From: Planctomycetota bacterium
GTDB taxonomy: Bacteria; Planctomycetota; UBA1135; UBA2386
Reading direction: 5' to 3'
NCBI GenBank assembly: GCA_016713175.1
Contig: JADJPQ010000021.1
Span: 1-37,008 of the forward strand
Length of the DNA stretch: 37,008 bases
Shown here one piece after another: positions 5,259 through 12,370 of this stretch. A model generated the notes under the pieces. It was given only the letters and a program-made list of their open reading frames with translations, had not been told where the DNA came from and made no database searches. The position numbers and the translations under genes are program-made. Position 1 is the stretch's first letter. Each line of letters opens with the position of its first letter.

Positions 5259-5328
5259 GAAGCCATTCGCTGGAGTCAGCGCGCGCGCGCGACCTCGTCG
5301 CCGACGTCGCCAAGGCCAGGAGGGCGCC

Positions 5329-6195
5329 ATGATCACGGCCATCGCGGACGTGCTGCGCGACTACGGCGTTGACCTGGCCTACCCCGATCGGCGAATCGAG
5401 AAGGCGCGCGTCGTGGCGGAAGCTGGCGTCGACGCGGACGGCTTCGGCTGCTGGTGCCGCGAAGTCGAGGTTTCGTGCGGCATCGGCGATCCGAAGGTCC
5501 CGCGCATCATCGCGGCCGCGATTCTGGAGGGGCCGAAGCGCGTCCAGGCAGCCGTCGGCGACGCGATCGCGTGCTCGGAGGCCCGGAGCCAGCGGGCTGA
5601 TCCGAAAGCGTCCTACGGGGTCGCAGAGCGCTCTGGGCCGGACCTGCAGGACGAGGCCAGGGTTGCCAGGATCGCGTTCTGCCGGCAGGTCAGCGATCGG
5701 AAGCCGGTCGAAACGGTGGCGGCCGAACTGGGCATGAGCCTGCCCGAGCTTGCCCGGCTCGTCGAGATCGGGCGCGACATGCAGGCGCCACGGCTTCCGA
5801 ATCAGGGGCCGTCGCGAGTCTTGCCGGTCATCGACGACAAGACCCGCGAAAAGTCCTTCGACGAGATGCGCCGTCGAGCCGCCGCACGCATCCCGCAGGA
5901 CCGGCAAGCCGAGTTCCTCAAGACGATGCACGCGATTCCGCGCACGAAGGACCTGTTGCGGTCCGAGCTGGCGCGCAACGAAGGGTTCGTGAGGTTCGGC
6001 GGGGACAAGGCGCGGCGCGCAGCGATCGCGGACCTGGAGGCATCCGGCGAGTGGATCATGGGCAAGATCGACGGCGACGGAAACGTGCGCGTCCAGGTCG
6101 TGCCGCCGAAGGATCGGGCAGCGCTTGTGCAGCAGCGGCGCGCCGTGTTCCAGGACGAGATGATGCGTGGCGGCAAGGCGAGGGAAACCACATGA
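5329..6195 (+). CDS. Hypothetical phage protein, 288 aa
   Basis: A well-supported start: AGGAGG lies eight bases before the ATG. The protein has a Cys/Trp-rich N-terminal part (FGCWCREVEVSCG), a central helical region with a helix-turn-helix-like run (ETVAAELGMSLPELARLVEIG, about residues 126-146), and a charged C-terminal part ending in a basic tail. Its place, first gene after a long leader with possible attenuator structures, would suit an early regulator or replication-associated protein. I do not recognise the family and assign no function. Confidence 0.6.
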   Translation: MITAIADVLRDYGVDLAYPDRRIEKARVVAEAGVDADGFGCWCREVEVSCGIGDPKVPRIIAAAILEGPKRVQAAVGDAIACSEARSQRADPKASYGVAERSGPDLQDEARVARIAFCRQVSDRKPVETVAAELGMSLPELARLVEIGRDMQAPRLPNQGPSRVLPVIDDKTREKSFDEMRRRAAARIPQDRQAEFLKTMHAIPRTKDLLRSELARNEGFVRFGGDKARRAAIADLEASGEWIMGKIDGDGNVRVQVVPPKDRAALVQQRRAVFQDEMMRGGKARETT

Positions 6196-6376
6196 GCACG
6201 GTGAGCCACCCAACTACCATTCGACGCCACCGCGCCGGACGGCCCGGCAAGGGCGCGCGCGGTGCAGGCTGCGCGGCGAGCATCACCGACGCTTCTGGGG
6301 GCCTGGCGGTTGCGACCGAGGGCGATGCCGACGCTGGCCGTCCCTGGCCGGCCTCGCGCGGTCCGTCGGCAAGCGG

Positions 6377-6856
6377 ATGCACGACGGGGGCGGGCTCGTC
6401 GGACAGGCCGCGCGGCCGCGCGGGCGTGGCGCTGCCTATGCGTTGCCGTTGCCAGGGGCTGGGGGTGCGTCCACCCTCAAAGCCGAATACGCCGAGTTCT
6501 CCCGCCGCGTCAAAGCGCGACTCGCCAAGGGCGCCGAGTCCTACGGCAACAAGTCGTTCGGCCGCCCCATGGTCGAGACCTGCCGCCAGATCGCGGAGGA
6601 ACTCGAAGATGTGGCCGGCTGGCTCTACGTGCTGTGGATTCAGGCGCGAATCAAGTGCGGCGAGGCGATCGCCGAACCGGCCGGCGACAAGCACGTGCGC
6701 GAGTTCTTCGATGACCTGATGGGCGCGGGCGTGCCCAAAAACGCCGTTGAGCGAATCCATGACATGGCGGCGCACGCGTGCGCCAGGTGGCAGAACATGC
6801 GCGTCGGCCTGATGGTCGTGCTGCGCGAACTCGAAACCGGGGAGATAACCAAGTGA
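6377..6856 (+). CDS. Hypothetical protein, possibly MazG-like; start uncertain
   Basis: The convincing coding part begins near 6475 (STLKAEYAEFSRRVKARL) and runs to the stop at 6854-6856. The core SYGNKSFGRP followed by a helix with EELEDVAGWLYVLWIQ recalls phage all-alpha NTP-pyrophosphatase (MazG-like) relatives, in which EExxD-type acidic helices bind metal. That resemblance is weak. The ATG at 6377 is the nearest start in this frame but has no good ribosome binding site. The preceding ~180 bases are open in several frames and include an ATG at 6192 in another frame that overlaps the upstream stop, so a frameshifted N-terminus is possible. The stop overlaps the next GTG. Confidence 0.5.
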   Translation: MHDGGGLVGQAARPRGRGAAYALPLPGAGGASTLKAEYAEFSRRVKARLAKGAESYGNKSFGRPMVETCRQIAEELEDVAGWLYVLWIQARIKCGEAIAEPAGDKHVREFFDDLMGAGVPKNAVERIHDMAAHACARWQNMRVGLMVVLRELETGEITK

Positions 6857-8196
6857 AACGATTCGTCTACGCCAGCCCGATCATGTCCGGCGGCTTCTGC
6901 CGCGGCTACCGCGCGATCCACGACCCAACCCTCGAATGGCTCGTTCCGGGCAATCCGAGCGCCACCAACCCGCACGCCGAGACGTTCCGCACGCTGCACC
7001 TGCACGACGGCACGTTCCTCGTGGTCGGGATCAGCGAGCGGAACGGCGCGATCACGTCGATTCGGCACGTGACGGCTGACGGCACGTCGAGGCACTGGCT
7101 CAGGCACTACGACAACGGCCAGTGCTTCCTCGGCAATCTCCGGTGGCGCACGCCGGACGTCGAGGGCAATCCAACCGAGGACGGTGGCAGCGCTGGCACC
7201 GCCATCTTCTACCCATCCATCGGCGATCCGGTCGATGTGTGGGTCGACAGCGACGGCTCGCTGCGGGTGCGGCGACGCCGTTACGCCATCATCGACTTCG
7301 ACCCGGACAACCTCGAAGACGGCTACGGGCGCCGCCCAGTCCCTGCCGGCATGCCGGCCGATACGCAGATGCTGTGGACTGGCGGCACGATGGAGAGCTC
7401 GCACACCCTCCACACTGACGGCCGGTGCCACACCTACGAGTTCACGATCCACGACCACGACGGCAGTCCTGCCGACATGACCAAGGCGTGGGCGTCAGCG
7501 GGCATGCTGATCGCGGACATCGCGCGCGGCGGCGCGGATCTGCTCGACCTCGCGACCAGCGATCGCCGAATGCTGCGCGGCGACGAGTGGATCGGGGCTC
7601 CGCACCCAACTGTTGCAGGGGCGATGCGGCGCGGCTGGAACGGGTTCCGGTCCCGCATTGATCTGCTCGATCCAGCCAAACCGGCCGTGCGCCAGCCACC
7701 GGCGTGGGCCAGTGGGCACGCGGCCACGATCCTGCACACCGGCCGCGATGGGGTCCCCGACGGCAAGGCCGCGCTCGGGATCTATGCCCAGCTCGTCGAC
7801 ACGACCGAGCGTGACGCGATCGGTCCGCCCGAACGGATGGAGGTCAAGGTGATGCGCAACCCGGCGGCCGTGGCCGATCTGGAAAGTGACCAGGTCGTCG
7901 CGACCAAAGCCATGGCCATGCGAAACTCCGGCTACGGCGTGGTGGTCGGATCGCACGGCAGCGGCGCGTATCCGGCCGGCCATGCCCTGACGATCAGGTT
8001 CCACTGGACCACGGGAACGCCCGAACAGGTCGAGGCGGCGCTGCGGCGCGCATACCAGGAGCGACCGTCGATTTACGGTGAGATTGCGCAGGAGCGCCAC
8101 CTGTCAAGCGTTGCCTGGGGACTCATCGCCAACGTCAGTGGCGGAGACTGGTCACAGCAGTCCGAGGAATGGCGGAAGGCCGCCGAGAACTGGTGA
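6853..8196 (+). CDS. Large hypothetical early protein, 447 aa
   Basis: A GTG start at 6853 overlapping the previous stop (GTGA), then 447 residues to 8196. The protein is soluble, rich in Asp, Gly, Trp and His, with several beta-like segments (FLVVGISERNGAITSIRHV, PVDVWVDSDGSLRVRRRRY). A histidine-rich stretch near the middle (SSHTLHTDGRCHTYEFTIHD) could bind metal, but I cannot match it to a nuclease or hydrolase motif. It is the largest early gene and has no recognisable family. A membrane location is excluded by composition. Confidence 0.65.
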   Translation: MKRFVYASPIMSGGFCRGYRAIHDPTLEWLVPGNPSATNPHAETFRTLHLHDGTFLVVGISERNGAITSIRHVTADGTSRHWLRHYDNGQCFLGNLRWRTPDVEGNPTEDGGSAGTAIFYPSIGDPVDVWVDSDGSLRVRRRRYAIIDFDPDNLEDGYGRRPVPAGMPADTQMLWTGGTMESSHTLHTDGRCHTYEFTIHDHDGSPADMTKAWASAGMLIADIARGGADLLDLATSDRRMLRGDEWIGAPHPTVAGAMRRGWNGFRSRIDLLDPAKPAVRQPPAWASGHAATILHTGRDGVPDGKAALGIYAQLVDTTERDAIGPPERMEVKVMRNPAAVADLESDQVVATKAMAMRNSGYGVVVGSHGSGAYPAGHALTIRFHWTTGTPEQVEAALRRAYQERPSIYGEIAQERHLSSVAWGLIANVSGGDWSQQSEEWRKAAENW

Positions 8197-8411
8197 TGAC
8201 GGTGCCTTGCCGATCGCGCCGCAGGCGCCCTGCGCTTGGACGTCTTTTGGTGCGGCATCTCATGCAGTCGCCAGATGTCTCGGCAATGGCGTCAGCCCAC
8301 CGGATTGCTGTCCTCGGGCGCGCCCTGGGAAGACTCGAAGGCCGGGTCGCCATGCTGGCGATGCTCCTGCGGCGGAACGATCACTACCAGGAGCCCCCGT
8401 CGGAGAGCTGA
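8196..8411 (+). CDS. Small basic protein, paralogue-like to the 8597 gene at its C-terminus
   Basis: A 71-residue protein from the ATG at 8196 that shares one base with the previous stop (GTG at 8193 is an alternative). The N-terminus is very basic (RSRRRRPALGRLLVRH). The C-terminal part GRLEGRVAMLAMLLRRNDH...EPPSES corresponds to MRLEVQVALLRQREQVEHH...TPSRN of the gene at 8597. In both cases a RusA-type MSAQP start follows, immediately here and one gene later there, which points to a duplicated segment. The function is unknown. Confidence 0.5.
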   Translation: MTVPCRSRRRRPALGRLLVRHLMQSPDVSAMASAHRIAVLGRALGRLEGRVAMLAMLLRRNDHYQEPPSES

Positions 8412-8413
8412 GC

Positions 8414-8524
8414 ATGAGCGCACAACCCATTGGCCACACCATCGTGTTCACCGTATCGCGCCCCGTCGCATCGAAGAAGAACGGCAAGCGATGGCTCAAG
8501 CGCGAGGGCTCGCCGAGATCGTAG
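8414..8524 (+). pseudogene. Truncated RusA-like N-terminus
   Basis: A 36-residue frame, MSAQPIGHTIVFTV...SKKNGKRWLK, that matches the first ~30 residues of the complete RusA-like gene at 9064 (MSAQPVGYTITFTI...SKKNNYRWLK) and then stops. All of the nuclease core is missing. Followed by ~70 bases with no gene. It is best read as the leftover of a duplication in which the first copy lost its 3' part. Confidence 0.7.
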
Positions 8525-8596
8525 CCGGTGCCGAGCAGCAACCATCGAGGCGCCACCTGGGCAGCAGGTTGACGCGCTGATGGCGCTGGTGCAGCC

Positions 8597-8833
8597 ATGA
8601 CTGAGGCCTTGGCCGCATTCGCATTCGTGGTGTCCGTTGCCGCGATTGCCTTCGCTGTGGCGGCATCCGCTCGCAGCATCGCCACGCAGCAGCGACTCGC
8701 CGAGATGGCTGGCGCGAGCGCCGCGATCCTTACGCGCATCGCCGACGACGTGATGCGACTCGAAGTGCAGGTCGCGTTGCTGCGGCAGCGTGAGCAAGTT
8801 GAGCACCATCCAGAAACCCCGTCGAGGAACTGA
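8597..8833 (+). CDS. Small membrane-anchored coiled-coil protein
   Basis: A 78-residue protein with a hydrophobic N-terminal segment (about residues 5-24, LAAFAFVVSVAAIAFAVAAS) and a helical, charged remainder with heptad character (IADDVMRLEVQVALLRQREQ). Likely an inner-membrane protein with a short cytoplasmic or periplasmic coiled coil. Its tail resembles that of the gene at 8196. Holin-like or exclusion-type roles are possible but there is no specific evidence; its position in the early region argues against lysis. Confidence 0.55.
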   Translation: MTEALAAFAFVVSVAAIAFAVAASARSIATQQRLAEMAGASAAILTRIADDVMRLEVQVALLRQREQVEHHPETPSRN

Positions 8834-8836
8834 GCA

Positions 8837-9067
8837 ATGAGCAAGTGCTTCAAGTCCACCGAAGAAATCGCCGCGAAGAAGAGGCAGCGCGCGATTCGTC
8901 AGCGGGCCACTTTTGCGTTCACGGCAACCCTGACCATCTATCTGCTGGTCGCGATCATCGTGTTTCGATTCCGGCATCCGTGGATGACCGGCACCGAGAC
9001 GCTGATTGCAGCGCCGCAGATCCTGACGTTCGGCACGTGTGTCTACAGCGAGTGGAGGCCCCGATGA
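8837..9067 (+). CDS. Small membrane protein, 76 aa
   Basis: A basic N-terminus (KKRQRAIRQR) is followed by a clear hydrophobic span (FAFTATLTIYLLVAIIVF, about residues 26-43) and a second, weaker hydrophobic segment near the end (LIAAPQILTFGTCVY). This pattern suggests insertion with the basic end in the cytoplasm. The stop overlaps the RusA-like gene start (ATGA at 9064). The function is unknown. Confidence 0.55.
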   Translation: MSKCFKSTEEIAAKKRQRAIRQRATFAFTATLTIYLLVAIIVFRFRHPWMTGTETLIAAPQILTFGTCVYSEWRPR

Positions 9068-9516
9068 GTGCGCAACCCGTCGGCTACACCATCACGTTCA
9101 CGATCTCGGCTCCGGCCGTGGTGTCGAAGAAGAACAACTATCGGTGGCTGAAGTTCGGAACTCGGATGAAGGTGACGCCGAGCGCCAAGGTCGTCGCATC
9201 CGAGCGGGACATCGCGAGTGCGGCGCGGCTCGCCATTGCTCGCAACGGCGGTCGCTCGACCATGCCGTTCGACGGGCAGGACACGATCCGGATCGATTAC
9301 CAGCACGACATCGACAACGACATGTTGCACGTGCGCGTGACGAAGATCGGGCTGCTGCCGGAGCGCACGCCAAGCGGCAGGGTGAAGGGTGGGAAAAAGC
9401 TCGGCACCAAGCGCGACTGCCATGGCATGTTGGAGACGATCGCCGACGCGCTGCAGGGCGTGGCCTATCCGAACGACAACCAGTTGGACGCGGGAAGCTG
9501 GGAGCGCCTGCGATGA
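9064..9516 (+). CDS. RusA-like Holliday junction resolvase family protein
   Basis: A 150-residue protein of the size expected for RusA. N-terminal beta hairpin and KKN...W as in RusA relatives, then the signature region at about residues 116-140 (KRDCHGMLETIADALQGVAYPNDNQ), equivalent to the family's K-x-D-x-D-N-x-x-K...DALNG...DD-Q segment. RusA enzymes resolve Holliday junctions during phage recombination and replication. The first signature Asp (D118) and a later Asp are present, but the usual D-N and Lys positions read H-G and Glu. It may be a divergent subfamily or catalytically weakened. The start overlaps the upstream stop. Confidence 0.65.
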   Translation: MSAQPVGYTITFTISAPAVVSKKNNYRWLKFGTRMKVTPSAKVVASERDIASAARLAIARNGGRSTMPFDGQDTIRIDYQHDIDNDMLHVRVTKIGLLPERTPSGRVKGGKKLGTKRDCHGMLETIADALQGVAYPNDNQLDAGSWERLR

Positions 9517-10238
9517 GACCGCCACGATGGGTCGGCGGCCGATGCGACGCGGGCCACGACGTGACAGACCCGGCAAACGTCGTGACAACGGCGGCCGGAC
9601 GAGCGTGCCGAGTATGCCGGCGCGAGTCCAAGCGGCTGCACTACCAACGCCAAGCCGAGCGCGATAGCAGGGCGGCGAGGCCCGATCGGTGGGTGGCCGG
9701 CAAGTGCCGGAACGGGCACGACACGTCGGCGCCGGGGTCCGTCTATGTCAACTCGCGCGGGTTCCGCGAGTGCATCGCATGCCGGACTGCGAATCGGGAG
9801 AAGTCGCGCGCCAAGATGCTCGAGGACCGGCCCGCTACCGACGTGCGCGAGCACCACTTGTCGCCCGCCGCCGTCGAGGCAATCCTCGCACTGAGGCGGC
9901 GAGCCGAGGACGCGACGCCATGGGAGCGGGCCGAGCTGATCGCCCAGGCCGAGCGCATCCGGCAGAAGGGCTTGCCGCGTCAGGTCGATCCCGCCGCCAC
10001 GGTCGACGCGCGCACAGCGAACCGGCGGAAGCTACTCGCCGCGAAGCTGATGGCTCGCCGCGATGGCGGCGCGCACGCGGTCAGCAGGCACGCGGAGAGC
10101 GCGAGCGATCAGCGCGACGGTGCCCCGGGTGGGCCTTCCGATCTTGCCGGAAGCGAGATGGTAGATGGTCCGGCCGCTCACCTGGCATCGCTCACCGACG
10201 CGGGCGTAGCTGAGGGTCGGGCAGACGGAATCGAGTAG
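9513..10238 (+). CDS. Tandem zinc-finger (CxxGH...CxxC) phage protein
   Basis: A 241-residue protein from an ATGA overlap at 9513. The first ~100 residues hold two copies of the module C-x2-GHD...C-x2-C (RCDAGHDV...RACRVCRRESKR and KCRNGHDT...RECIACRTANRE), a His/Cys zinc motif widespread in phages and related to treble-clef HNH/endonuclease VII folds but without an evident catalytic set. A helical, charged middle follows. The last ~69 codons (10032-10238) lie antisense to the repressor gene and have low-complexity composition, so the true functional part may end near 10030. Confidence 0.65.
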   Translation: MRPPRWVGGRCDAGHDVTDPANVVTTAAGRACRVCRRESKRLHYQRQAERDSRAARPDRWVAGKCRNGHDTSAPGSVYVNSRGFRECIACRTANREKSRAKMLEDRPATDVREHHLSPAAVEAILALRRRAEDATPWERAELIAQAERIRQKGLPRQVDPAATVDARTANRRKLLAAKLMARRDGGAHAVSRHAESASDQRDGAPGGPSDLAGSEMVDGPAAHLASLTDAGVAEGRADGIE

Positions 10239-10268
10239 CTCGTTGAACGTCTCGGCGGCATTGGTCAT
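10032..10268 (-). CDS. Cro/C1-type transcriptional repressor
   Basis: A 78-residue minus-strand protein from the ATG complementary to 10266-10268 (MTNAAETFNELLDS...). Residues about 19-63 (YARVGERCQVSGRTIYHLASGK...TVALIARALRVPADRV) fit an XRE-family helix-turn-helix, with the second helix SGRTIYHLASG as recognition helix. Short single-domain proteins of this type act as Cro- or Arc-sized regulators of the lysis-lysogeny switch. It is the only minus-strand gene in the window and faces a rightward promoter across a ~100-base gap with a perfect inverted repeat. Its start lies where its own predicted transcript would begin, so it may be leaderless. Confidence 0.8.
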   Translation of the reverse strand: MTNAAETFNELLDSVCPTLSYARVGERCQVSGRTIYHLASGKIGRPTRGTVALIARALRVPADRVRAAIAASHQLRGE

Positions 10269-10274
10269 GCGGCG

Positions 10275-10303
10275 ACGGTAGGTGGCCGCCAGAAACTTTT
10301 CAA
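10275..10303 (-). promoter_or_regulatory. Candidate leftward promoter for the repressor
   Basis: On the minus strand, TTGAAA (complement of 10298-10303) and a weak TACCGT (complement of 10275-10280) stand 17 bases apart. The -35 overlaps the operator palindrome, so repressor binding would control its own gene. The expected start of transcription is at or next to the ATG at 10268. The poor -10 suggests a weak or activated promoter. Confidence 0.4.
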
Positions 10304-10308
10304 GTTTC
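10292..10308. promoter_or_regulatory. 17-bp inverted-repeat operator
   Basis: GAAACTT (10292-10298), TTC, AAGTTTC (10302-10308) is a perfect 7-bp inverted repeat with a 3-base centre, the size of a lambdoid-type operator. It lies four bases upstream of the rightward -35 and covers the leftward -35, between the divergent repressor and 10371 genes. Its AT-rich composition stands out in the high-GC surroundings. The likely ligand is the repressor encoded at 10032-10268. Confidence 0.7.
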
Positions 10309-10311
10309 CCG

Positions 10312-10340
10312 TTGAATCTTGGGGCCGATCTGCCGATAGT
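10312..10340 (+). promoter_or_regulatory. Rightward promoter
   Basis: TTGAAT (10312-10317) and GATAGT (10335-10340) with a 17-base spacer, four of six consensus matches each. Transcription would begin near 10347, leaving a leader of about 24 bases with GAGGA eight bases before the ATG at 10371. It drives the recombination genes and possibly the whole rightward operon, and the adjacent operator palindrome would let the repressor shut it off. Confidence 0.6.
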
Positions 10341-10370
10341 CCTTCTGTCACCCAAACGAGGACTCAAAAC

Positions 10371-10749
10371 ATGAACCAGTCAAAGTTCGACCCGCCGTTC
10401 AACTGCTACGTGCCGACCCGCCAGGACATCATCGAAGACCTGGCCAGCGGCTACGCCAACGTCGCGCACCGCGACGAAATCACACTCGAAAGGTTTGCCG
10501 CCAAGGTGGGCCGATACCTTCTGGCGCGCGAATGTCTACGTGCCGGACGGAACCATTGTGGCCGACCAAGCTACGCTAGACGAAGTCATCGCATGGATCG
10601 ATGCGCACCCGATGTGCGCCGAGTGCTGCGACGACATGCCGGGAACGGATGTCTTGGAAGGGCACGCGGTCTACTGCTCGGAGAAGTGCCGTGACAAGGG
10701 CGAGTTCTCGCCGCCGGATGGCGAGGGCTACGACTGGGGATGCCCCTGA
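10371..10749 (+). CDS. Treble-clef zinc protein, split by a one-base frame break
   Basis: The ATG at 10371 (ribosome site GAGGA) opens MNQSKFDPPFNCYVPTRQD... up to KVGRYLLAR. At about 10530, in the run GCGCGCG, the protein-like sequence moves one base forward into NVYVPDGTIVADQATLDEV and on to CAECC...YCSEKC, ending at 10749. The first frame would otherwise end at 10694 with R/C-rich shadow sequence; the second has no good start of its own. A single extra base in the GC run explains both. The C-terminal CxxC...CSEKC is a treble-clef-like zinc site. First gene after the rightward promoter; function unknown. Confidence 0.55.
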
Positions 10750-10750
10750 G

Positions 10751-11044
10751 ATGGCCACCAACGACGGAGACTTCGCGGTCGAGGTGGCAGCGCGCCTGCA
10801 GCGACTGCACGCCGATGCATGCGCGCTCCTGGCCGACCTGGACCGGCACGACTTCGACTGGCAGGGTCCGTTCTGGGTGGCGAGTGCGCAGTGCCGGACG
10901 CTGCTGCGACTCGCCGTGCTCGGGGCGCTGCTGCGCGCGAGCGACGCGATGGCGGGGCCGGCGTTTCGGCACCAGATCGCGGTCGAGGCGGCGAAGGCCG
11001 TGCGTCGAGATCGAAAAGGGGGCCGCCCATGGCTGAGATCCTGA
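10751..11044 (+). CDS. Hypothetical helical protein, 97 aa
   Basis: A 97-residue, mostly helical protein (VEVAARLQRLHADACALLADLDRHDFDW...) with no motif I recognise. It starts two bases after the previous stop and overlaps the exonuclease gene by 16 bases at its 3' end. The position next to a RecE-like exonuclease suggests a recombination accessory role, but nothing in the sequence proves it. Confidence 0.55.
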   Translation: MATNDGDFAVEVAARLQRLHADACALLADLDRHDFDWQGPFWVASAQCRTLLRLAVLGALLRASDAMAGPAFRHQIAVEAAKAVRRDRKGGRPWLRS

Positions 11045-11853
11045 ACCTTTCGTTCGCCGACTACCTCGACCACCCCGGCTACGGCTCGTCGGACCTCCGC
11101 GCGTTCAAGTTGGGGCCGCCCGCGATGGTGCCGTGGCAGCGCGCCAACCGCGACGACGGGACCAACGCGACCAAGATCGGGCAGGCCGCGCACTGTGCGA
11201 TCCTGACCCCGCACCTGTTTGGCGATTGCTTCGTGCGCCGGCCCGATGACGTGGACTTCCGGACCAAGGTGGGGCGCGAGTGGCGCGACGCGCAGACCCG
11301 CGAGATCCTGACGGCCGACGAGTGGGATCAGGTCGCGCAGATCGAGGATGCGTTCAACGGCAGTCGGGCGCGAGTGAGCGCAGACCTTGCCGAACGATCG
11401 GTGATCTGGAACTGCTCGGCCTCCGGCTTGCTGTGCAAGAGTCGACCGGACTGGTTCGACGAAGTCGCGGTCTATGACCTCAAGATCAGCGTGGTTGCGA
11501 CCAGGTCATTCGAGGACCTCGCATACCTCGCGCACGCCAACGGCTGGCTGAACCAGCTTGCGCACAACCGAGCCGGACTGCACGCGGCCGGAATCACATC
11601 GATCAAGGTCGGCAGGCTCGTCGTCATCGCGCCGAAGCCGCCGCAACACCTTCGCGTCTGGCTCCTGGAAGTCCGAGAGAACGACATGGACTTCCTGGAG
11701 ATGGACAACGAGAACACGCGCAAGGCCATGGCCAAGTGCGTGCGGGATGACCACTGGCCGGGCACACCCGACACGTGGCAGACCATCGAGCTGCCGGCGT
11801 CGGCAGCCTTCAACGAGGCCGACTTGGAAGGAGCAGAGGAGATTCCCGTATGA
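11029..11853 (+). CDS. PDDEXK exonuclease (RecE/exonuclease VIII-like)
   Basis: A 274-residue protein matching the small phage exonuclease type. After YGSSDLRAF (helix common at the N-terminus of RecE-like and DUF3799 proteins) comes GQAAHCAIL, the conserved Gly/His helix near residue 55. The nuclease core follows: RPDWFD with D141, then VYDLK with D150 and K152, the D-x8-D-x-K arrangement of PDDEXK enzymes, then a Q/N-rich helix (ANGWLNQLAHNRAGL). Such enzymes chew 5' ends to make single strands for phage recombination together with an annealing protein. The overlapping next gene is the natural partner candidate. Confidence 0.8.
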   Translation: MAEILNLSFADYLDHPGYGSSDLRAFKLGPPAMVPWQRANRDDGTNATKIGQAAHCAILTPHLFGDCFVRRPDDVDFRTKVGREWRDAQTREILTADEWDQVAQIEDAFNGSRARVSADLAERSVIWNCSASGLLCKSRPDWFDEVAVYDLKISVVATRSFEDLAYLAHANGWLNQLAHNRAGLHAAGITSIKVGRLVVIAPKPPQHLRVWLLEVRENDMDFLEMDNENTRKAMAKCVRDDHWPGTPDTWQTIELPASAAFNEADLEGAEEIPV

Positions 11854-12293
11854 CACAAGCAGACGTTCCGCCGGGCACCGACTACAAGGGGCCGTCCGGC
11901 ATCGCGCGCGACTCGAACTGGCTGACCAACGAGGACATCCCCCACGATCGCGATACGGTCGTGACCATCGAGTCGGTGAAGCTCCGACGCAACCTGACCA
12001 TGCAGGGTGGGCGACCGAAGGCCGTAGCCCTGTCCCTGACGTTCGTAGGCAAGTCGCGCGAACTCATGCTCAACGCGACGAACCGGAAGACGCTCGCAGC
12101 CCTGTTCGAGTCGAACGCCTGCGACGCGTGGTATGGGAAGCGGATCGCGCTCTACGTCGAGCAGGACGTGCGCCGGCCAGATGGGACTCGCGGTCCTGCC
12201 GTCAGGATCCGGGCGAAGCGGATCGAACAGCGGCGCGACGAGGCGGGCGCTCCCGAGGACAATCCGTTGCTGACCGATCAGCCGAAGGCGTGA
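11850..12293 (+). CDS. Conserved phage protein, candidate exonuclease partner
   Basis: A 147-residue protein translationally coupled (ATGA) to the exonuclease. It has the shape of a single OB- or beta-barrel-like domain: WLTNEDIPHDRDTVVTIESVKLRR, then LSLTFVG...LMLNATNRKTLAALF, then WYGKRIALYVEQDVRRPDG and PAVRIRAKRIE. Proteins of this look often sit beside RecE-like genes in phages; single-strand DNA binding or recombination help is a reasonable inference from position. No signature of RecT or Erf is visible, so it is not called an annealase. Confidence 0.55.
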   Translation: MTQADVPPGTDYKGPSGIARDSNWLTNEDIPHDRDTVVTIESVKLRRNLTMQGGRPKAVALSLTFVGKSRELMLNATNRKTLAALFESNACDAWYGKRIALYVEQDVRRPDGTRGPAVRIRAKRIEQRRDEAGAPEDNPLLTDQPKA

Positions 12294-12370
12294 CCGGGTT
12301 GGCTCTGTCGCGCGGGGCTGGCCGCACCCGCGCGTCAAGGACATGTCGCGGCCACAAACTGGAGACTGGT

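Larger units (their letters stand above)
4749..5328. other. Intergenic region with a candidate mini-gene and attenuator-like repeats
   Basis: About 580 bases between the MSRY gene and the 288-residue gene at 5329. Two overlapping plus-strand frames here give R/S/C-rich translations without domain signs and are doubtful. What can be pointed to is a 37-codon frame (4824-4937) with a helix-turn-helix-like run, a possible extended -10 (TGG then TAGACT at 4935-4940) with no good -35, and a cluster of AG-rich direct and inverted repeats at 5190-5258. The last part (5281-5328) is GC-rich and leads into AGGAGG before the next ATG. Confidence 0.5.

Noticed and set aside
6051..6719. Plus-strand frame beginning MDHGQD and continuing across 6192
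   Set aside because: Its second half is the out-of-frame shadow of the credible 6377-6856 gene. The ATG at 6192 remains a possible start of a frameshifted N-terminus only.
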